Notes: a model not told the origin generated them from the letters alone. A stretch of 64,000 bases of DNA from Crocinitomicaceae bacterium (GCA_021325675.1 JAJTCM010000003.1:372001-436000), one strand, 5' to 3'. Shown: positions 26,246 through 34,844, numbered from the stretch's first letter. Translations and numbers: made by a program.

Positions 26246-27784
26246 ATGCTTGTTAAAACCTATAGCAGTGCCGTTTTTGGCATTGACGCAACCACTATCA
26301 CCATTGAAGTCAACGTTGGGCAGGGAATCAATTTCTTTTTAGTCGGTTTACCCGACAACGCAGTGAAAGAAAGCCAGCAGCGGATCAAAGCGGCTTTGAA
26401 GAACAACAATCTTAATTTTCCGGGCAAGGAAATCACCATTAACATGGCGCCGGCGGATATCCGCAAGGAAGGATCGGTTTATGACCTGCCGATTGCCCTT
26501 GGAATCCTTGCAGCGAGCGAGCAGCTTGTTACCCAGCGGTTACAGGATTTCATCATTCTCGGGGAATTGTCCCTTGACGGGCAAATCCAGCCGATGAAGG
26601 GCGTACTTCCGATTGCTGTCCAGGCTAGGAAAGAAGGATTTAAAGGAATGATCCTGCCTGCGGCTAACGCGAATGAAGCAGCTATTGTCGGTGAGCTGGA
26701 AGTTTACGGTGTGGAAACGCTCAGGGAAGTCATTGACTTTTTAAGCGGGAAAACCGAATTGCAAGCCGTAACAACCGATATCGAAGCGGGGTTCAGCCAG
26801 CATTTCACAAAAGAATCGGCTGATTTCCGGGACGTAAAAGGACAGGAAAACATCAAGCGCGCTTTTGAAATTTCGGCTTCCGGCGGCCACAATGTGATCC
26901 TGATCGGTCCTCCCGGGGCAGGGAAATCCATGCTGGCCAAGCGGCTTCCCACCATTTTACCGCCCATGACCCTGGAAGAAGCATTGGAAACAACTAAAAT
27001 CCATAGTGTTGCCGGCAAAACAAAACGCCAGCCCGGGCTCATGACAGAGCGGCCTTTCCGCAAACCGCACCACACCGTTTCTGATGTTGCTTTGATTGGC
27101 GGCGGAAGTTACCCGCAGCCAGGAGAAATTTCGCTGGCCCACAACGGTGTGCTTTTCCTCGATGAGCTTCCCGAATACAAGCGCCAGGTACTGGAAGTTA
27201 TGCGCCAGCCGCTGGAAGACCGCACCGTTACTATTTCGCGGGCCAAATTCACCGTGGATTACCCGGCCAGCATTATGCTTGTTGCTGCGATGAACCCTTG
27301 CCCCTGCGGATATTACAACCATCCGGAGAAAGATTGTTCCTGCGGATCGGGCGTCGTACAAAAATACCTTAACCGGGTTTCCGGGCCGCTGCTCGACCGC
27401 ATTGACCTGCATGTTGAAGTTGTCCCGGTCAGTTACCACGAGCTAACAGGTGAAACGGCAATTGAAGGCAGCAGGGAAATCCGTGAGCGGGTAATTGCAA
27501 CGCGGCTGATCCAGGAAAAACGTTTTGGCGATGATCTGGCCGTTCATTGCAATGCGCAAATGAGCAGCAAGCAGATCCGGGAGTTTTGTACTATCGACGA
27601 AGCCGGAAGCTCCATCCTGAAACGCGCCATGGACCAGCTTGGCTTATCAGCCAGGGCTTACGACCGTATTTTGAAAGTGGCGCGCACCATAGCCGACATT
27701 GACCGCTCAGTAAATATAGAAGCGATGCACCTCGCGGAAGCAATTCAATACCGGAGTTTGGACAGATCTGCGTGGGCGGGATAA
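26246..27784 (+). CDS. comM: YifB/ComM-type Mg-chelatase-like AAA+ helicase
   Basis: The 512-residue protein has the ComM N-terminal domain (MLVKTYSSAVFGIDA, VGLPDNAVKESQQRI). A chelatase-type AAA+ core follows with Walker A GPPGAGKS near 221-228, LFLDELPEY near 302, and a CPCGYYNHPEKDCSCG cysteine segment near 351-366. A C-terminal Mg-chelatase domain closes the protein. ComM is a hexameric branch-migration helicase that integrates incoming DNA during natural transformation. Its presence is near universal in the phylum and does not prove competence. The gene is followed by a TAATGTGC repeat hairpin and the convergent rhlE. Confidence 0.94.
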   Translation: MLVKTYSSAVFGIDATTITIEVNVGQGINFFLVGLPDNAVKESQQRIKAALKNNNLNFPGKEITINMAPADIRKEGSVYDLPIALGILAASEQLVTQRLQDFIILGELSLDGQIQPMKGVLPIAVQARKEGFKGMILPAANANEAAIVGELEVYGVETLREVIDFLSGKTELQAVTTDIEAGFSQHFTKESADFRDVKGQENIKRAFEISASGGHNVILIGPPGAGKSMLAKRLPTILPPMTLEEALETTKIHSVAGKTKRQPGLMTERPFRKPHHTVSDVALIGGGSYPQPGEISLAHNGVLFLDELPEYKRQVLEVMRQPLEDRTVTISRAKFTVDYPASIMLVAAMNPCPCGYYNHPEKDCSCGSGVVQKYLNRVSGPLLDRIDLHVEVVPVSYHELTGETAIEGSREIRERVIATRLIQEKRFGDDLAVHCNAQMSSKQIREFCTIDEAGSSILKRAMDQLGLSARAYDRILKVARTIADIDRSVNIEAMHLAEAIQYRSLDRSAWAG

Positions 27785-27785
27785 A

Positions 27786-27869
27786 TCTAATAATATGCTA
27801 ATGTGACAATGTGCTAATTAATCCATCAAAATATCTGCATATTATCACCTTAAAGTATTAGCACATTAA
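27786..27869. repeat. TAATGTGCTAA-family inverted repeat between comM and rhlE
   Basis: Words TAATATGCTAATGTG and AATGTGCTAATTAAT at 27791-27822 pair with TATTAGCACATTAAT at 27856-27870. It occupies the entire gap between the two convergent stop codons and may act as a two-way terminator. Confidence 0.65.
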
Positions 27870-29099
27870 TCAGTCCCATTCATCCTCCGTGCCGTCTTCT
27901 TTACTGGCGTCGCGGAGCAGTTTCTGCCAGTCATAACTGCCGTCTTCGGAGCCGGAGATAATCTCGTTGTATTCACCCCTGGAAATTTCATAGTGTTCGA
28001 TCTCTGCGCCGGTATATTCTTCGATTGAAGCCAGCAGCTCACGTTCTTCAGGGCTGCAGAAAGCCAGCGCTTGTCCGCGTTTTCCGCCGCGGCCGGTCCT
28101 TCCGACACGGTGGACATAATTTTCGGGTAAATCCGGTAAATCGTAGTTGATGACATAATCCACATCCGGGATATCAATTCCGCGGGAAGCAACGTCAGTT
28201 GTTATTAATACGCGGTTTTCACCTTTCCGGAAACGGTCAAGGATACCGATACGCTCATTCTGGTCAACGCCCCCGTGCAAAAACTCCGTTTCCAGCTCAA
28301 CGCGTTTCATGGCCGCCATAACACGCTCCGCCCGGACTTTCGTACGTACGAAAACAACGAAACGGTTTTCCGGGAACTCTTTGAGCATATTTTCCAGGAA
28401 GAAGCGCTTGTCGTCCATTTCAATGAAGGCAACCGCATGATCGATCGTTTTAGCTACCGGGTTTTTCGGTGAAACCTGGATCCGGATGGCGTCCCGCACA
28501 ATATCATAAGCAAAAGACTTGATTTTTTTGGTAATCGTTGCTGAGAAAAATAAAGTCTGGCGTTTTTTCGGGATATGACGCATCAGGTCAAGAATGTCTT
28601 TTTTGAAGCCTAAATCGAGCATGAGGTCAGCTTCATCCAATATCAAAAAACGAACTTTGGAAATATCCAAATGTCCCTGCGAAACAAGGTCAAACATCCG
28701 GCCCGGCGTGGCTACAAGCACATCAACGCCGTCATTAAGCTGCTTGATTTGCGGATCCTGCTCTACCCCACCGTGAATACAGGCGGTTTTCACAGGAAGC
28801 AATTTACCGATCTGCTGAAAAACATCTGTAATCTGGAGGGCAAGCTCACGTGTCGGCACAAGCACCAGCGCTTTGACGCCTTTCGCCGCTTTGTTGCGCT
28901 TCTCGGAATCAATCCTGTCGAGCACCGGAATCACAAATGCCCCCGTTTTACCGGTTCCCGTGTAAGCGATTGCAAACACATCTTCCCCATTCAAAATAGG
29001 CGTGATGGCTTTAAACTGGATATCAGTCGGCCTGGTAAAGCCCAACGTTTCCAGCTGCTCTTTGATCTTGGGGGAAATACGGTAATCGGAGAATTTCAT
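27870..29099 (-). CDS. rhlE: DEAD-box RNA helicase, RhlE type
   Basis: The 409-residue protein has a complete DEAD-box core: the Q motif GFTRPTDIQ, Walker A AYTGTGKT near 46-53, PTRELA, TPGR, DEAD near 151-154, SAT, SRGID and HRVGRTGRGGKRG. It has a short acidic C-terminus (SKEDGTEDEWD) instead of the RGG tail of many RhlE proteins and lacks the DbpA domain of the deaD product in this window. It probably acts in RNA processing or ribosome assembly. The TATCTTTG promoter ends only 4 bases before its ATG. Confidence 0.92.
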   Translation of the reverse strand: MKFSDYRISPKIKEQLETLGFTRPTDIQFKAITPILNGEDVFAIAYTGTGKTGAFVIPVLDRIDSEKRNKAAKGVKALVLVPTRELALQITDVFQQIGKLLPVKTACIHGGVEQDPQIKQLNDGVDVLVATPGRMFDLVSQGHLDISKVRFLILDEADLMLDLGFKKDILDLMRHIPKKRQTLFFSATITKKIKSFAYDIVRDAIRIQVSPKNPVAKTIDHAVAFIEMDDKRFFLENMLKEFPENRFVVFVRTKVRAERVMAAMKRVELETEFLHGGVDQNERIGILDRFRKGENRVLITTDVASRGIDIPDVDYVINYDLPDLPENYVHRVGRTGRGGKRGQALAFCSPEERELLASIEEYTGAEIEHYEISRGEYNEIISGSEDGSYDWQKLLRDASKEDGTEDEWD

Positions 29100-29103
29100 G
29101 GTG

Positions 29104-29111
29104 CAAAGATA
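29104..29111 (-). promoter_or_regulatory. rhlE -7 element TATCTTTG, 4 bases from the ATG
   Basis: Minus-strand TATCTTTG is followed by CACC and then the ATG at 29099. The transcript would start at or next to the start codon. Confidence 0.65.
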
Positions 29112-29247
29112 GTCAAAGGAAAATTAATGCCTGTGAATGAAGAATGTGATACTATTTTAATGACGCGCAGCAGCGACGAAGTCAGTTAATGTACCAATAA
29201 GTTAAGTCCCCTTAATAATCACTCAACATTTAATATTCAGCATTCAA

Positions 29248-30069
29248 TTACACCGTAATAAAGCTATACTGTGAGCTAATGTGGGTCAGCGCTTCAGCGT
29301 TCACGCAAAGTACCGGGATATTTTTGGTGTTCACGATCAGGTTTTGTACAAATTTGGCAAAAATCGGGAGTGTATTTCCGGTGTAATAGCTTGCTGCGAG
29401 CAGATCAGCGCCATTTTTCTCACTGTACTCCAGGAGATAATCCATAAATTCAGATTTCGGGATATCAACCACTTCGAAGGAATGTTTCACCTTGTTTTCA
29501 TCCATAAATTTCTTGGCAACAATGATATTGACGTTTACCTTGGTTTGGGCAAATTCATCTTCCTGGTGGCGGCCAATCAGATGGATTTCCGCATCAAACA
29601 GCTTGGAAAGGTGGGCCGCAGCACGCAGCACCTGGATACTTTCCGATTCAAACGAAACCGGCATCACAATTTTGTGGATTCCCTGCATTTGGCTGTTTTC
29701 CTGTACTACTACAAAAGGCACAACGGAATGCGTAATAATTTTAACGGAACGGCTGCCGAATATTTTCTGCAAGGCGTCAACACCGTGTGTTCCCATAACA
29801 ACGAGATCAGCGCCGTGATACTCAGCAATTTTACCGATATCCGTAAAAATATCACCTACAACAACATGACCGGAAACATCAATTCCCTGGGGAATATCAA
29901 GGCCGGAAATATAGCTGTTCAGTTCCTTTTCCTTGTCTTTATAGTCGTTCTTATTTTTTACGATATGCAGCAGGAACAAATTACCCCCGCTTACTTTGCA
30001 AAGGCGTAAAGCATGCTGAACGGCATTCTGGCTAATCGTTGTAAAATCATAGGGAACCAAATATTTCAT
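29248..30069 (-). CDS. Universal stress protein with two UspA domains
   Basis: The 273-residue protein is a tandem UspA protein. The first domain (1-145) opens KYLVPYDFTTISQNAV and has a GTHG ... GSRS ATP-binding loop near 109-122. The second (about 150-265, KIVMPVSFESESIQVL) lacks a clear nucleotide loop (SYYTGNTLP in that place). Such proteins accumulate under starvation or stress and may bind ATP. A TATATTTG promoter element lies 23 bases upstream. Confidence 0.9.
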   Translation of the reverse strand: MKYLVPYDFTTISQNAVQHALRLCKVSGGNLFLLHIVKNKNDYKDKEKELNSYISGLDIPQGIDVSGHVVVGDIFTDIGKIAEYHGADLVVMGTHGVDALQKIFGSRSVKIITHSVVPFVVVQENSQMQGIHKIVMPVSFESESIQVLRAAAHLSKLFDAEIHLIGRHQEDEFAQTKVNVNIIVAKKFMDENKVKHSFEVVDIPKSEFMDYLLEYSEKNGADLLAASYYTGNTLPIFAKFVQNLIVNTKNIPVLCVNAEALTHISSQYSFITV

Positions 30070-30092
30070 CGTTATAATTTTAAGGCTTTAGA

Positions 30093-30100
30093 CAAATATA
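30093..30100 (-). promoter_or_regulatory. -7 element TATATTTG of universal stress gene
   Basis: Minus-strand TATATTTG matches TAnnTTTG and lies 23 bases before the ATG at 30069. Confidence 0.6.
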
Positions 30101-30135
30101 ATAAAAAAACTGAAAAACATCACGGTACATTATTT

Positions 30136-31332
30136 TCACCGGTCGAACTTAAAAAGCTCCAGGTCTTTGTTCGTTTTTCCCCGGATCAGGTCACGGATCA
30201 GCTCAGCGGCAATCAGGCTGAAAGTTATCCCGTTTCCTCCAAAACCCAAAGCATAAAAGGTATGAGGTGTTTTATCGTAAGTGCCGATATAAGGCAAAGC
30301 ATCTTTCGTTATACCAAAAGTACCTGTCCAGCTGAATTCCATTTTAAAATCAGTTTCGGGGAACAGTTTTTTAAAGTCCTGCTCCAGTTGGATGGATTTT
30401 GGCCGGATAAGCCTATCCCTTTTTTGCGGGTTGTAAAACTCTTCGTCCCTGCCCCCGACGATAACCCGCTTGTCATTTGTCATCCGCATGTAGAGATAGG
30501 GATCGGCTGTATTCCAAAGCAATGTATTTTCCAGGAAGGACGATTTTTCCAGCGGTTCGGATGCAATGGCGTAGGTTGAGACGAGGCTCACAATCTTTTT
30601 GTCGATAAACTCAGTGATCTCGTAACCCGTTGCATTCACCACGAACCTGGATTTGATGTTGATCTCCGGCCCGATTCCAAGTTCAACGCTCTTTTTGAAA
30701 TACGTAATTTTTGTTACCGAAGTGCGGTCAAAAACCTGTAAGCCCTTTTTTATGGAAAACTGCAGCAAGGCATGCGTAAACCGGTAAACGTCAGTTATCG
30801 CGGCTTGTTTGGAAAGAATGGCGGCCGGGGATGAAAACCCATACATTTCTGCGATTTGTTTTTCATCCAGCAAAGACACTTCAAACCCGGCTTTTTGCCG
30901 TGCTTCAAATTCTCTGCCAATGAGATTTTTGTCTTTTTTATAGGCTGCAAAAAGTAAGCTCTGCTGTCTTTGAAAAGATTTAAAATCCAGCTGCCGGGAA
31001 ATTCTTTCCAGCGTATTGATAGCTTCTGAAGAAAGTATGTAAGCCCTTTCGGCGTTTTTCCCGCCGATTTGAAGTGAAAGCTCACACAAAGGCGTATCCA
31101 GCTCATACTGGAGTAAGGAGGTGCTGGCGCAAGTGCTCCCCAGACCGATTGAGCGCTCATCCAGCAAAACGCATGGAATCCCGGATTCAGTCAGATTAAA
31201 GGCTGTTAAAGCGCCGGAAATCCCACCGCCGATAATTACTACTTCTGTACTGAGTGAACCGCGCAGTTTCGGGTAGGCATACGGCAAACCGCTCTGGATC
31301 AGAAAATATGGATATCCGGTGGTCAGGTTCAT
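30136..31332 (-). CDS. FAD-dependent oxidoreductase, DAO/GlpD fold
   Basis: The 398-residue protein has an FAD-binding Rossmann motif VVIIGGGISGALTAFNL at about 31-47, an LDERSIGLGSTCAST segment, and the C-terminal flavin site GITKDALPYIG with ALGFGGNGITFS. The architecture is that of D-amino-acid-oxidase/glycine-oxidase-like flavoproteins of about 370-400 residues. It lacks a signal peptide, so it is cytoplasmic. Its amine substrate cannot be inferred. A terminator of the downstream PA2169-type gene lies just past its start on the same strand, so it is transcribed separately. Confidence 0.85.
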   Translation of the reverse strand: MNLTTGYPYFLIQSGLPYAYPKLRGSLSTEVVIIGGGISGALTAFNLTESGIPCVLLDERSIGLGSTCASTSLLQYELDTPLCELSLQIGGKNAERAYILSSEAINTLERISRQLDFKSFQRQQSLLFAAYKKDKNLIGREFEARQKAGFEVSLLDEKQIAEMYGFSSPAAILSKQAAITDVYRFTHALLQFSIKKGLQVFDRTSVTKITYFKKSVELGIGPEINIKSRFVVNATGYEITEFIDKKIVSLVSTYAIASEPLEKSSFLENTLLWNTADPYLYMRMTNDKRVIVGGRDEEFYNPQKRDRLIRPKSIQLEQDFKKLFPETDFKMEFSWTGTFGITKDALPYIGTYDKTPHTFYALGFGGNGITFSLIAAELIRDLIRGKTNKDLELFKFDR

Positions 31333-31357
31333 ACAAATAGTGAAAGGTTTATAAATA

Positions 31358-31396
31358 CAAAAGTGGGGAAGAAAAACACTTAAAAATCTCCCCCAC
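31358..31396 (-). terminator. Terminator of the PA2169-type gene
   Basis: On the minus strand GTGGGGGAGA pairs with TCTTCCCCAC (one bulge-like mismatch) around a 14-base loop, then TTTTGTATTT. Confidence 0.65.
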
Positions 31397-31427
31397 CTGA
31401 CTCTACTGTTATGAGTGTAACTTTAAA

Positions 31428-31880
31428 TTATACTTTCAGGGCATCCCGGAGACTTTTTACAGCGTCGTGGTCTGCTTTGATAGCCGAATACTGGTTAGAG
31501 ATCATATTGTGCAGCTCCGGTGAAATTTCACCTGCATGCTCGAGGGCTTCCTGGTAAGTTTTTACCGCAAAATCTTCCCCGAATTCGCAAGAGCTGAGGA
31601 TTGCTTTACGGTCTTTACCTGTCAGCGCAGCTTTAACGTCCATCCAGATCCGGTAAAACTTACCGCTTGTGGTTGTTCCTTCTTCCGGCTCACCGCCCAA
31701 TTTTCTCACTTCAGCAATCAATTCAGATTTACATTTCTGACTGGTGCTGCTCATTTTTGAAAAAAGCGTTTTTAAATCCGCTTCATCCGTTTCTTTGTAA
31801 GCTCTTTCATAGCCTTCGATACGGTCGTTATTGATCACAACCAGGCTGTTCAATACTTCAATTGCTTTCTCGTTATCCAT
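31428..31880 (-). CDS. PA2169-family four-helix-bundle protein (DUF2383)
   Basis: The 150-residue protein is all-helical (NSLVVINNDRIEGYERA, FSKMSSTSQKCKSELI, FGEDFAVKTYQEALEHA, ISNQYSAIKADHDAVKSLRD) and fits the ferritin-like DUF2383/PA2169 family. Members are stress-related and of unknown chemistry; Glu/His/Asp residues in helices could bind metal. It is cytoplasmic, with no signal peptide. It ends at a terminator. Confidence 0.85.
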   Translation of the reverse strand: MDNEKAIEVLNSLVVINNDRIEGYERAYKETDEADLKTLFSKMSSTSQKCKSELIAEVRKLGGEPEEGTTTSGKFYRIWMDVKAALTGKDRKAILSSCEFGEDFAVKTYQEALEHAGEISPELHNMISNQYSAIKADHDAVKSLRDALKV

Positions 31881-32112
31881 GTCTTGTTGTTTTAAGGTGA
31901 TAGTTATGTGTCAACCAATTTATATAGGACAAAAATGAGTTTATTCCCCCGAAAATGTATTACATAATTTTAACGCTGTGTTATAAAAATCTTAGGTGGA
32001 AAGCATCGACAGCCCTCTCTTATCCTTTACTGGCATGGGATTAACGAAATTTGAAGTCGCAAAATCCAGACGATTTGCACCCGGTTTTACCAGGATTCGG
32101 GAAAAAGAATTG

Positions 32113-33384
32113 TCAGCCGATCCATCCGTTGTTGTCCTGTGTCCGGAGAAAACGCACAAAAAAGATCAGCAGGAAAACGTAATTAATGACCGTTAAAACG
32201 TAAAATCCCCATTTCCCAAGCGTGGTATTCTCTGATTTTACCAGCAGGAACAGGAGAATGTAGCACGACAAAGCGAAGAATTTCAGGGCAGTAGTAACGT
32301 GCAGAAAAGACCCGAAAAGGAGCCAGTACATACATATACAAACCAGCGCCCCGGAAAGTTGCCGCACCGAAAACGCAATATTCAGCTTCAGGTAATAATC
32401 GAGTGCCACAACAATAAATGGAACGGAAAAAACAAAACGGTTGAGACTGAAAAGGCTTCCTCCCCGGAATAAAAGTACTGCAAGCGTTATCCCCGCCAGG
32501 TAAGCCAGGGACAGAACAACTTCGCGGGGCAGCTTCAGCTTACCGAAAGGCCCTATTCTCAAAAAACAAGCTACCAGTATAAAAGCGGCCATTCCCCCAA
32601 ATAACAAAGCAGTTCCGTCTAAGCGGATAATTGTATCCCCTCCCCAGGTCCTCAGGGGAAAAGTCGGCAGCTGTAAATAATTTCCCCAAAGCCGCTGGGC
32701 CGCAAAAAAGCCAAACCATTTCCCGGTGCAGCAAAACTGGATCCAGGCCACGGTCAGTGTACCCGATAAAGCAACCAGCAAATAAGCCCCGATATCGGCG
32801 AGAATGACTTTTATATTTTTGCCTTCGCTCATTATTTCCATCAGGATCAGCGCCGGGAGAAGTACCGTAAAGGCCGGGCGCGCCAGTGAGCACAGGAACA
32901 AAGCCACCAGGGTGAGAATGAAGCGGTTTGTTTTCACACCCACGATCAGCAGGACAGCGCCAACATAAAAACAGGACTCGGAATAAGGCAGAAAGAAAAA
33001 GAGAGAACTTGGAATGCAGAGGTAAAACAGCATTTCGCGCCGGTTTAAGCTGAAGCTCTTTGCCAGGAAATAAAACGATCCCAGGTAGAGCAATGCATTT
33101 ACCAGTACAATTCCACGCGCATTCACGGAAAGCAGCTTCCAGAAAAACGGGAACAAGGGAAAAAACGCCTGCTGGTATTCTTCATAGCCTTTGGTGCTGA
33201 TCGAAAAGTAATGCCAGGCATCGTAATTTAAGAAGCTTTTTTCACTAAGCAAACCCGGATAAAAGGCACTTTGAAGTAATAAAAGAATGAGTAAAAGCCC
33301 GGGGGCAAACAAGCATAAAATACTGATTTTACTGCGCAACAGGGAACGGCCAATGGAGGCCCATTTTGGACGATACTTTTTCAT
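32113..33384 (-). CDS. Integral membrane mannosyltransferase-like protein, PIG-V type
   Basis: The 423-residue protein has about ten membrane helices. After the first, it carries YDAWHYFSISTKGYEEYQQA and FFPLFPFFWK near 52-82, the Asp-x-x-His / GY / FFPL pattern of the PIG-V and related lipid-linked mannosyltransferase family. The family uses a polyprenyl-phosphate sugar donor on the outer face of the inner membrane. The Arg-rich cytoplasmic N-terminus (MKKYRPKWASIGRSLLRSK) fits inside topology. The acceptor is unknown; glycosylation of exported proteins or lipids is a reasonable guess. It has no glycan gene neighbours. Confidence 0.8.
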   Translation of the reverse strand: MKKYRPKWASIGRSLLRSKISILCLFAPGLLLILLLLQSAFYPGLLSEKSFLNYDAWHYFSISTKGYEEYQQAFFPLFPFFWKLLSVNARGIVLVNALLYLGSFYFLAKSFSLNRREMLFYLCIPSSLFFFLPYSESCFYVGAVLLIVGVKTNRFILTLVALFLCSLARPAFTVLLPALILMEIMSEGKNIKVILADIGAYLLVALSGTLTVAWIQFCCTGKWFGFFAAQRLWGNYLQLPTFPLRTWGGDTIIRLDGTALLFGGMAAFILVACFLRIGPFGKLKLPREVVLSLAYLAGITLAVLLFRGGSLFSLNRFVFSVPFIVVALDYYLKLNIAFSVRQLSGALVCICMYWLLFGSFLHVTTALKFFALSCYILLFLLVKSENTTLGKWGFYVLTVINYVFLLIFFVRFLRTQDNNGWIG

Positions 33385-33478
33385 GAATAGTGGATAAGTG
33401 TGTTACTTTAAATAACGCACCCACCTTCAAAAAGGTTTGAGAAAAGTTAGCAGGTTTTTGAATTCTGAAAACAGAAAA

Positions 33479-33531
33479 GGATTATTTCATGAGCGTTAGC
33501 GGGAATTCCAGATAGGAGGATTATTTCATGA
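33479..33531 (+). repeat. Direct repeat GGATTATTTCATGA, 39 bases apart
   Basis: Two identical 14-base copies at 33479-33492 and 33518-33531 each end in an ATG. The second is preceded by AGGAGG. The frame from 33528 codes only 25 residues and runs into the hairpin at 33571-33598. Confidence 0.55.
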
Positions 33532-33570
33532 ACCTTAACCCGGGGCGCTTCTACCCAAGCATGGAATACG

Positions 33571-33598
33571 CCCGGCTTCGCAGCGCCGGTTTTTTTTA
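33571..33598 (+). terminator. Orphan intrinsic terminator on the + strand
   Basis: CCGGC pairs with GCCGG, followed by a run of eight T. No annotated + strand gene lies upstream for more than 5 kb, so it may end a small RNA or a very short ORF. Confidence 0.6.
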
Positions 33599-33640
33599 TT
33601 TTTAAGCTTTTGTAACTTAGTTTCCAACGCTTTAAAATAA

Positions 33641-33670
33641 AAAACCCTGATCCGTTTACGGATCAGGGTT
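33641..33670 (-). terminator. tRNA-Leu terminator
   Basis: AACCCTGATCCG and CGGATCAGGGTT form a perfect 12-base stem. On the minus strand it is followed by TTTTTT, directly downstream of tRNA-Leu. Confidence 0.9.
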
Positions 33671-33677
33671 CCTTTTG

Positions 33678-33759
33678 TGCGCATGAGAGGATTTGAACCT
33701 CCACACCCGAAGGCACCGCCTTCTGAGGACGGCGTGTCTACCAGTTTCACCACATGCGC
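33678..33759 (-). tRNA. tRNA-Leu (CAG)
   Basis: The minus strand folds as a class II tRNA. The acceptor arm GCGCATG/CATGCGC is intact. The anticodon arm CCGTC-CTCAGAA-GGCGG gives anticodon CAG, and a short variable arm and a T-arm with GGTTCAAATCC follow. The 3' CCA is not encoded. The length of 82 nt suits Leu. Confidence 0.93.
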
Positions 33760-33788
33760 ATTATCTGTCGTCGTTTCGAACAGCGATG

Positions 33789-33796
33789 CAAATTTA
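33789..33796 (-). promoter_or_regulatory. tRNA-Leu promoter, TTG-N17-TAAATTTG
   Basis: Minus-strand TAAATTTG (-7) has a TTTG at 33814-33817 exactly 17 bases upstream (-33), a textbook Bacteroidota promoter. It lies about 30 bases before the mature tRNA 5' end. Confidence 0.75.
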
Positions 33797-33919
33797 GCAC
33801 TTTTTTTCTATTGCAAATGTTTCTTGCTGTTTTTTTTGACGGATTTCATGAAAATTAGTGGAATAAAGTTGATCCGCACTCCCTGTTTTCAGTTTTGCCT
33901 ATTCCATTCAGAGCTGAAT

Positions 33920-34618
33920 TCAACAAATCAGCAGTAACCTGTTCTGCCCGGGCTTTTCCTTCGGTGCACGGTGAACACAGGGAAGAACCTGGCTTCCGGG
34001 ATGATCAACTGCCAACCGCCACAAGTGCCCCAGACCTAAGCTTATGGGCCGGGCACCGGGTTTGGCTTGATAGTGCAAATCAAAAAAATGTTCACTTAAG
34101 AAGGCTTCAAAACCTGCATCTGCCCCGCCGTATAGTTTCCTGAGCTCAGCACGTATTTCCGGGATAAGGACTTTTTGTTCCGCCTGTGAATCAGGCAGTA
34201 TCTCACTCGGCTCGCCATAGTAAGTACACAAAAACGTATCGACCGGTACAGGCGAGCGATCCACATGAAAAGAATACACGTCGGTTGGGAAAAAAGGGTA
34301 AGCATCGTCCCTGTCATAGTACCGGATCACGTTCAGGGCAGGCGATGCGCCGTGAGCTTTCAACATTTCCAGGTCATTTAAAAGGATTTCACGGGCAAGC
34401 TGTCCCTGTTCACTCAACTGAAGCTCAAGGAGCTCCTCTTCTTCAATTGCCGTTATATTTCCGTTCAGCTCTACCTTTTTAACAATCTCGGAAAAATCAC
34501 CGCTTAGTTTCCGGGTCCAGCAAATCGCATTTATTTCATGCTGAAAGGGGGTAGAAACGAAGTCCTGAAAATTCGTAACCCTGTGAATTTGCTTTTCAAT
34601 AGAAGATAAACCTGTCAT
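33920..34618 (-). CDS. DUF1826 domain protein
   Basis: The 232-residue protein has the conserved DUF1826 block DVYSFHVDRSPVPVDTFLCTYYGEPSE near 117-143 and further His/Cys residues (RPISLGLGHLWRLA, VDHPGSQVLPCVHRAP). The H-x-D and late His/Arg are consistent with a metal-dependent oxygenase-like fold, but no activity is established that I know of. In other bacteria this family is often found near zinc-homeostasis genes; no such neighbour is seen here. It begins right after the tRNA-Met terminator on the same strand and may partly depend on read-through. Confidence 0.8.
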   Translation of the reverse strand: MTGLSSIEKQIHRVTNFQDFVSTPFQHEINAICWTRKLSGDFSEIVKKVELNGNITAIEEEELLELQLSEQGQLAREILLNDLEMLKAHGASPALNVIRYYDRDDAYPFFPTDVYSFHVDRSPVPVDTFLCTYYGEPSEILPDSQAEQKVLIPEIRAELRKLYGGADAGFEAFLSEHFFDLHYQAKPGARPISLGLGHLWRLAVDHPGSQVLPCVHRAPKEKPGQNRLLLIC

Positions 34619-34645
34619 AAAAAATGGCGCTTTAAGTATGCCTAA

Positions 34646-34675
34646 AAAAGCCTTATTCCAACTGGAACAAGGCTT
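34646..34675 (-). terminator. tRNA-Met terminator
   Basis: On the minus strand AAGCCTTGTTCCA pairs with TGGAATAAGGCTT (one G-T pair) around GT and is followed by TTTTTT. Confidence 0.85.
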
Positions 34676-34683
34676 CCGGATTT

Positions 34684-34760
34684 TGGTGGTCCCACACGGG
34701 CTCGAACCGTGGACCCACAGATTATGAGTCTGTTGCTCTAACCAACTGAGCTATAGGACC
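34684..34760 (-). tRNA. tRNA-Met (CAT)
   Basis: The minus strand folds as a class I tRNA. The acceptor arm GGTCCTA/TGGGACC is intact, the D-arm starts AGCTCAGTTGG, and the anticodon arm ACAGA-CTCATAA-TCTGT gives anticodon CAT. The T-arm contains GGTTCGAGCCC. Unlike tRNA-Leu, the 3' CCA is encoded (34684-34686). The fully paired first acceptor base pair (G1-C72) argues for elongator rather than initiator Met; a modified Ile-CAT tRNA cannot be excluded. Confidence 0.9.
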
Positions 34761-34844
34761 CGAAAAGCGATAGTTTTGATCAAAGGCCAGCGTTAGCGAA
34801 GCCATAAGCCAGGAGAATCACCCTTATCCAAAAAAATTGGAATG

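Noticed and set aside
29281-30009. 242-codon + strand open frame
   Set aside because: It is the complement of the universal stress protein gene; the translation has no domain, and the minus-strand product is clear.
31996-32196. 66-codon + strand frame between the PA2169-type gene and the PIG-V-like gene
   Set aside because: It runs into the end of the membrane glycosyltransferase, has no promoter and no recognisable sequence.
33535-33753. 72-codon minus-strand frame
   Set aside because: It is read from within tRNA-Leu through its terminator.
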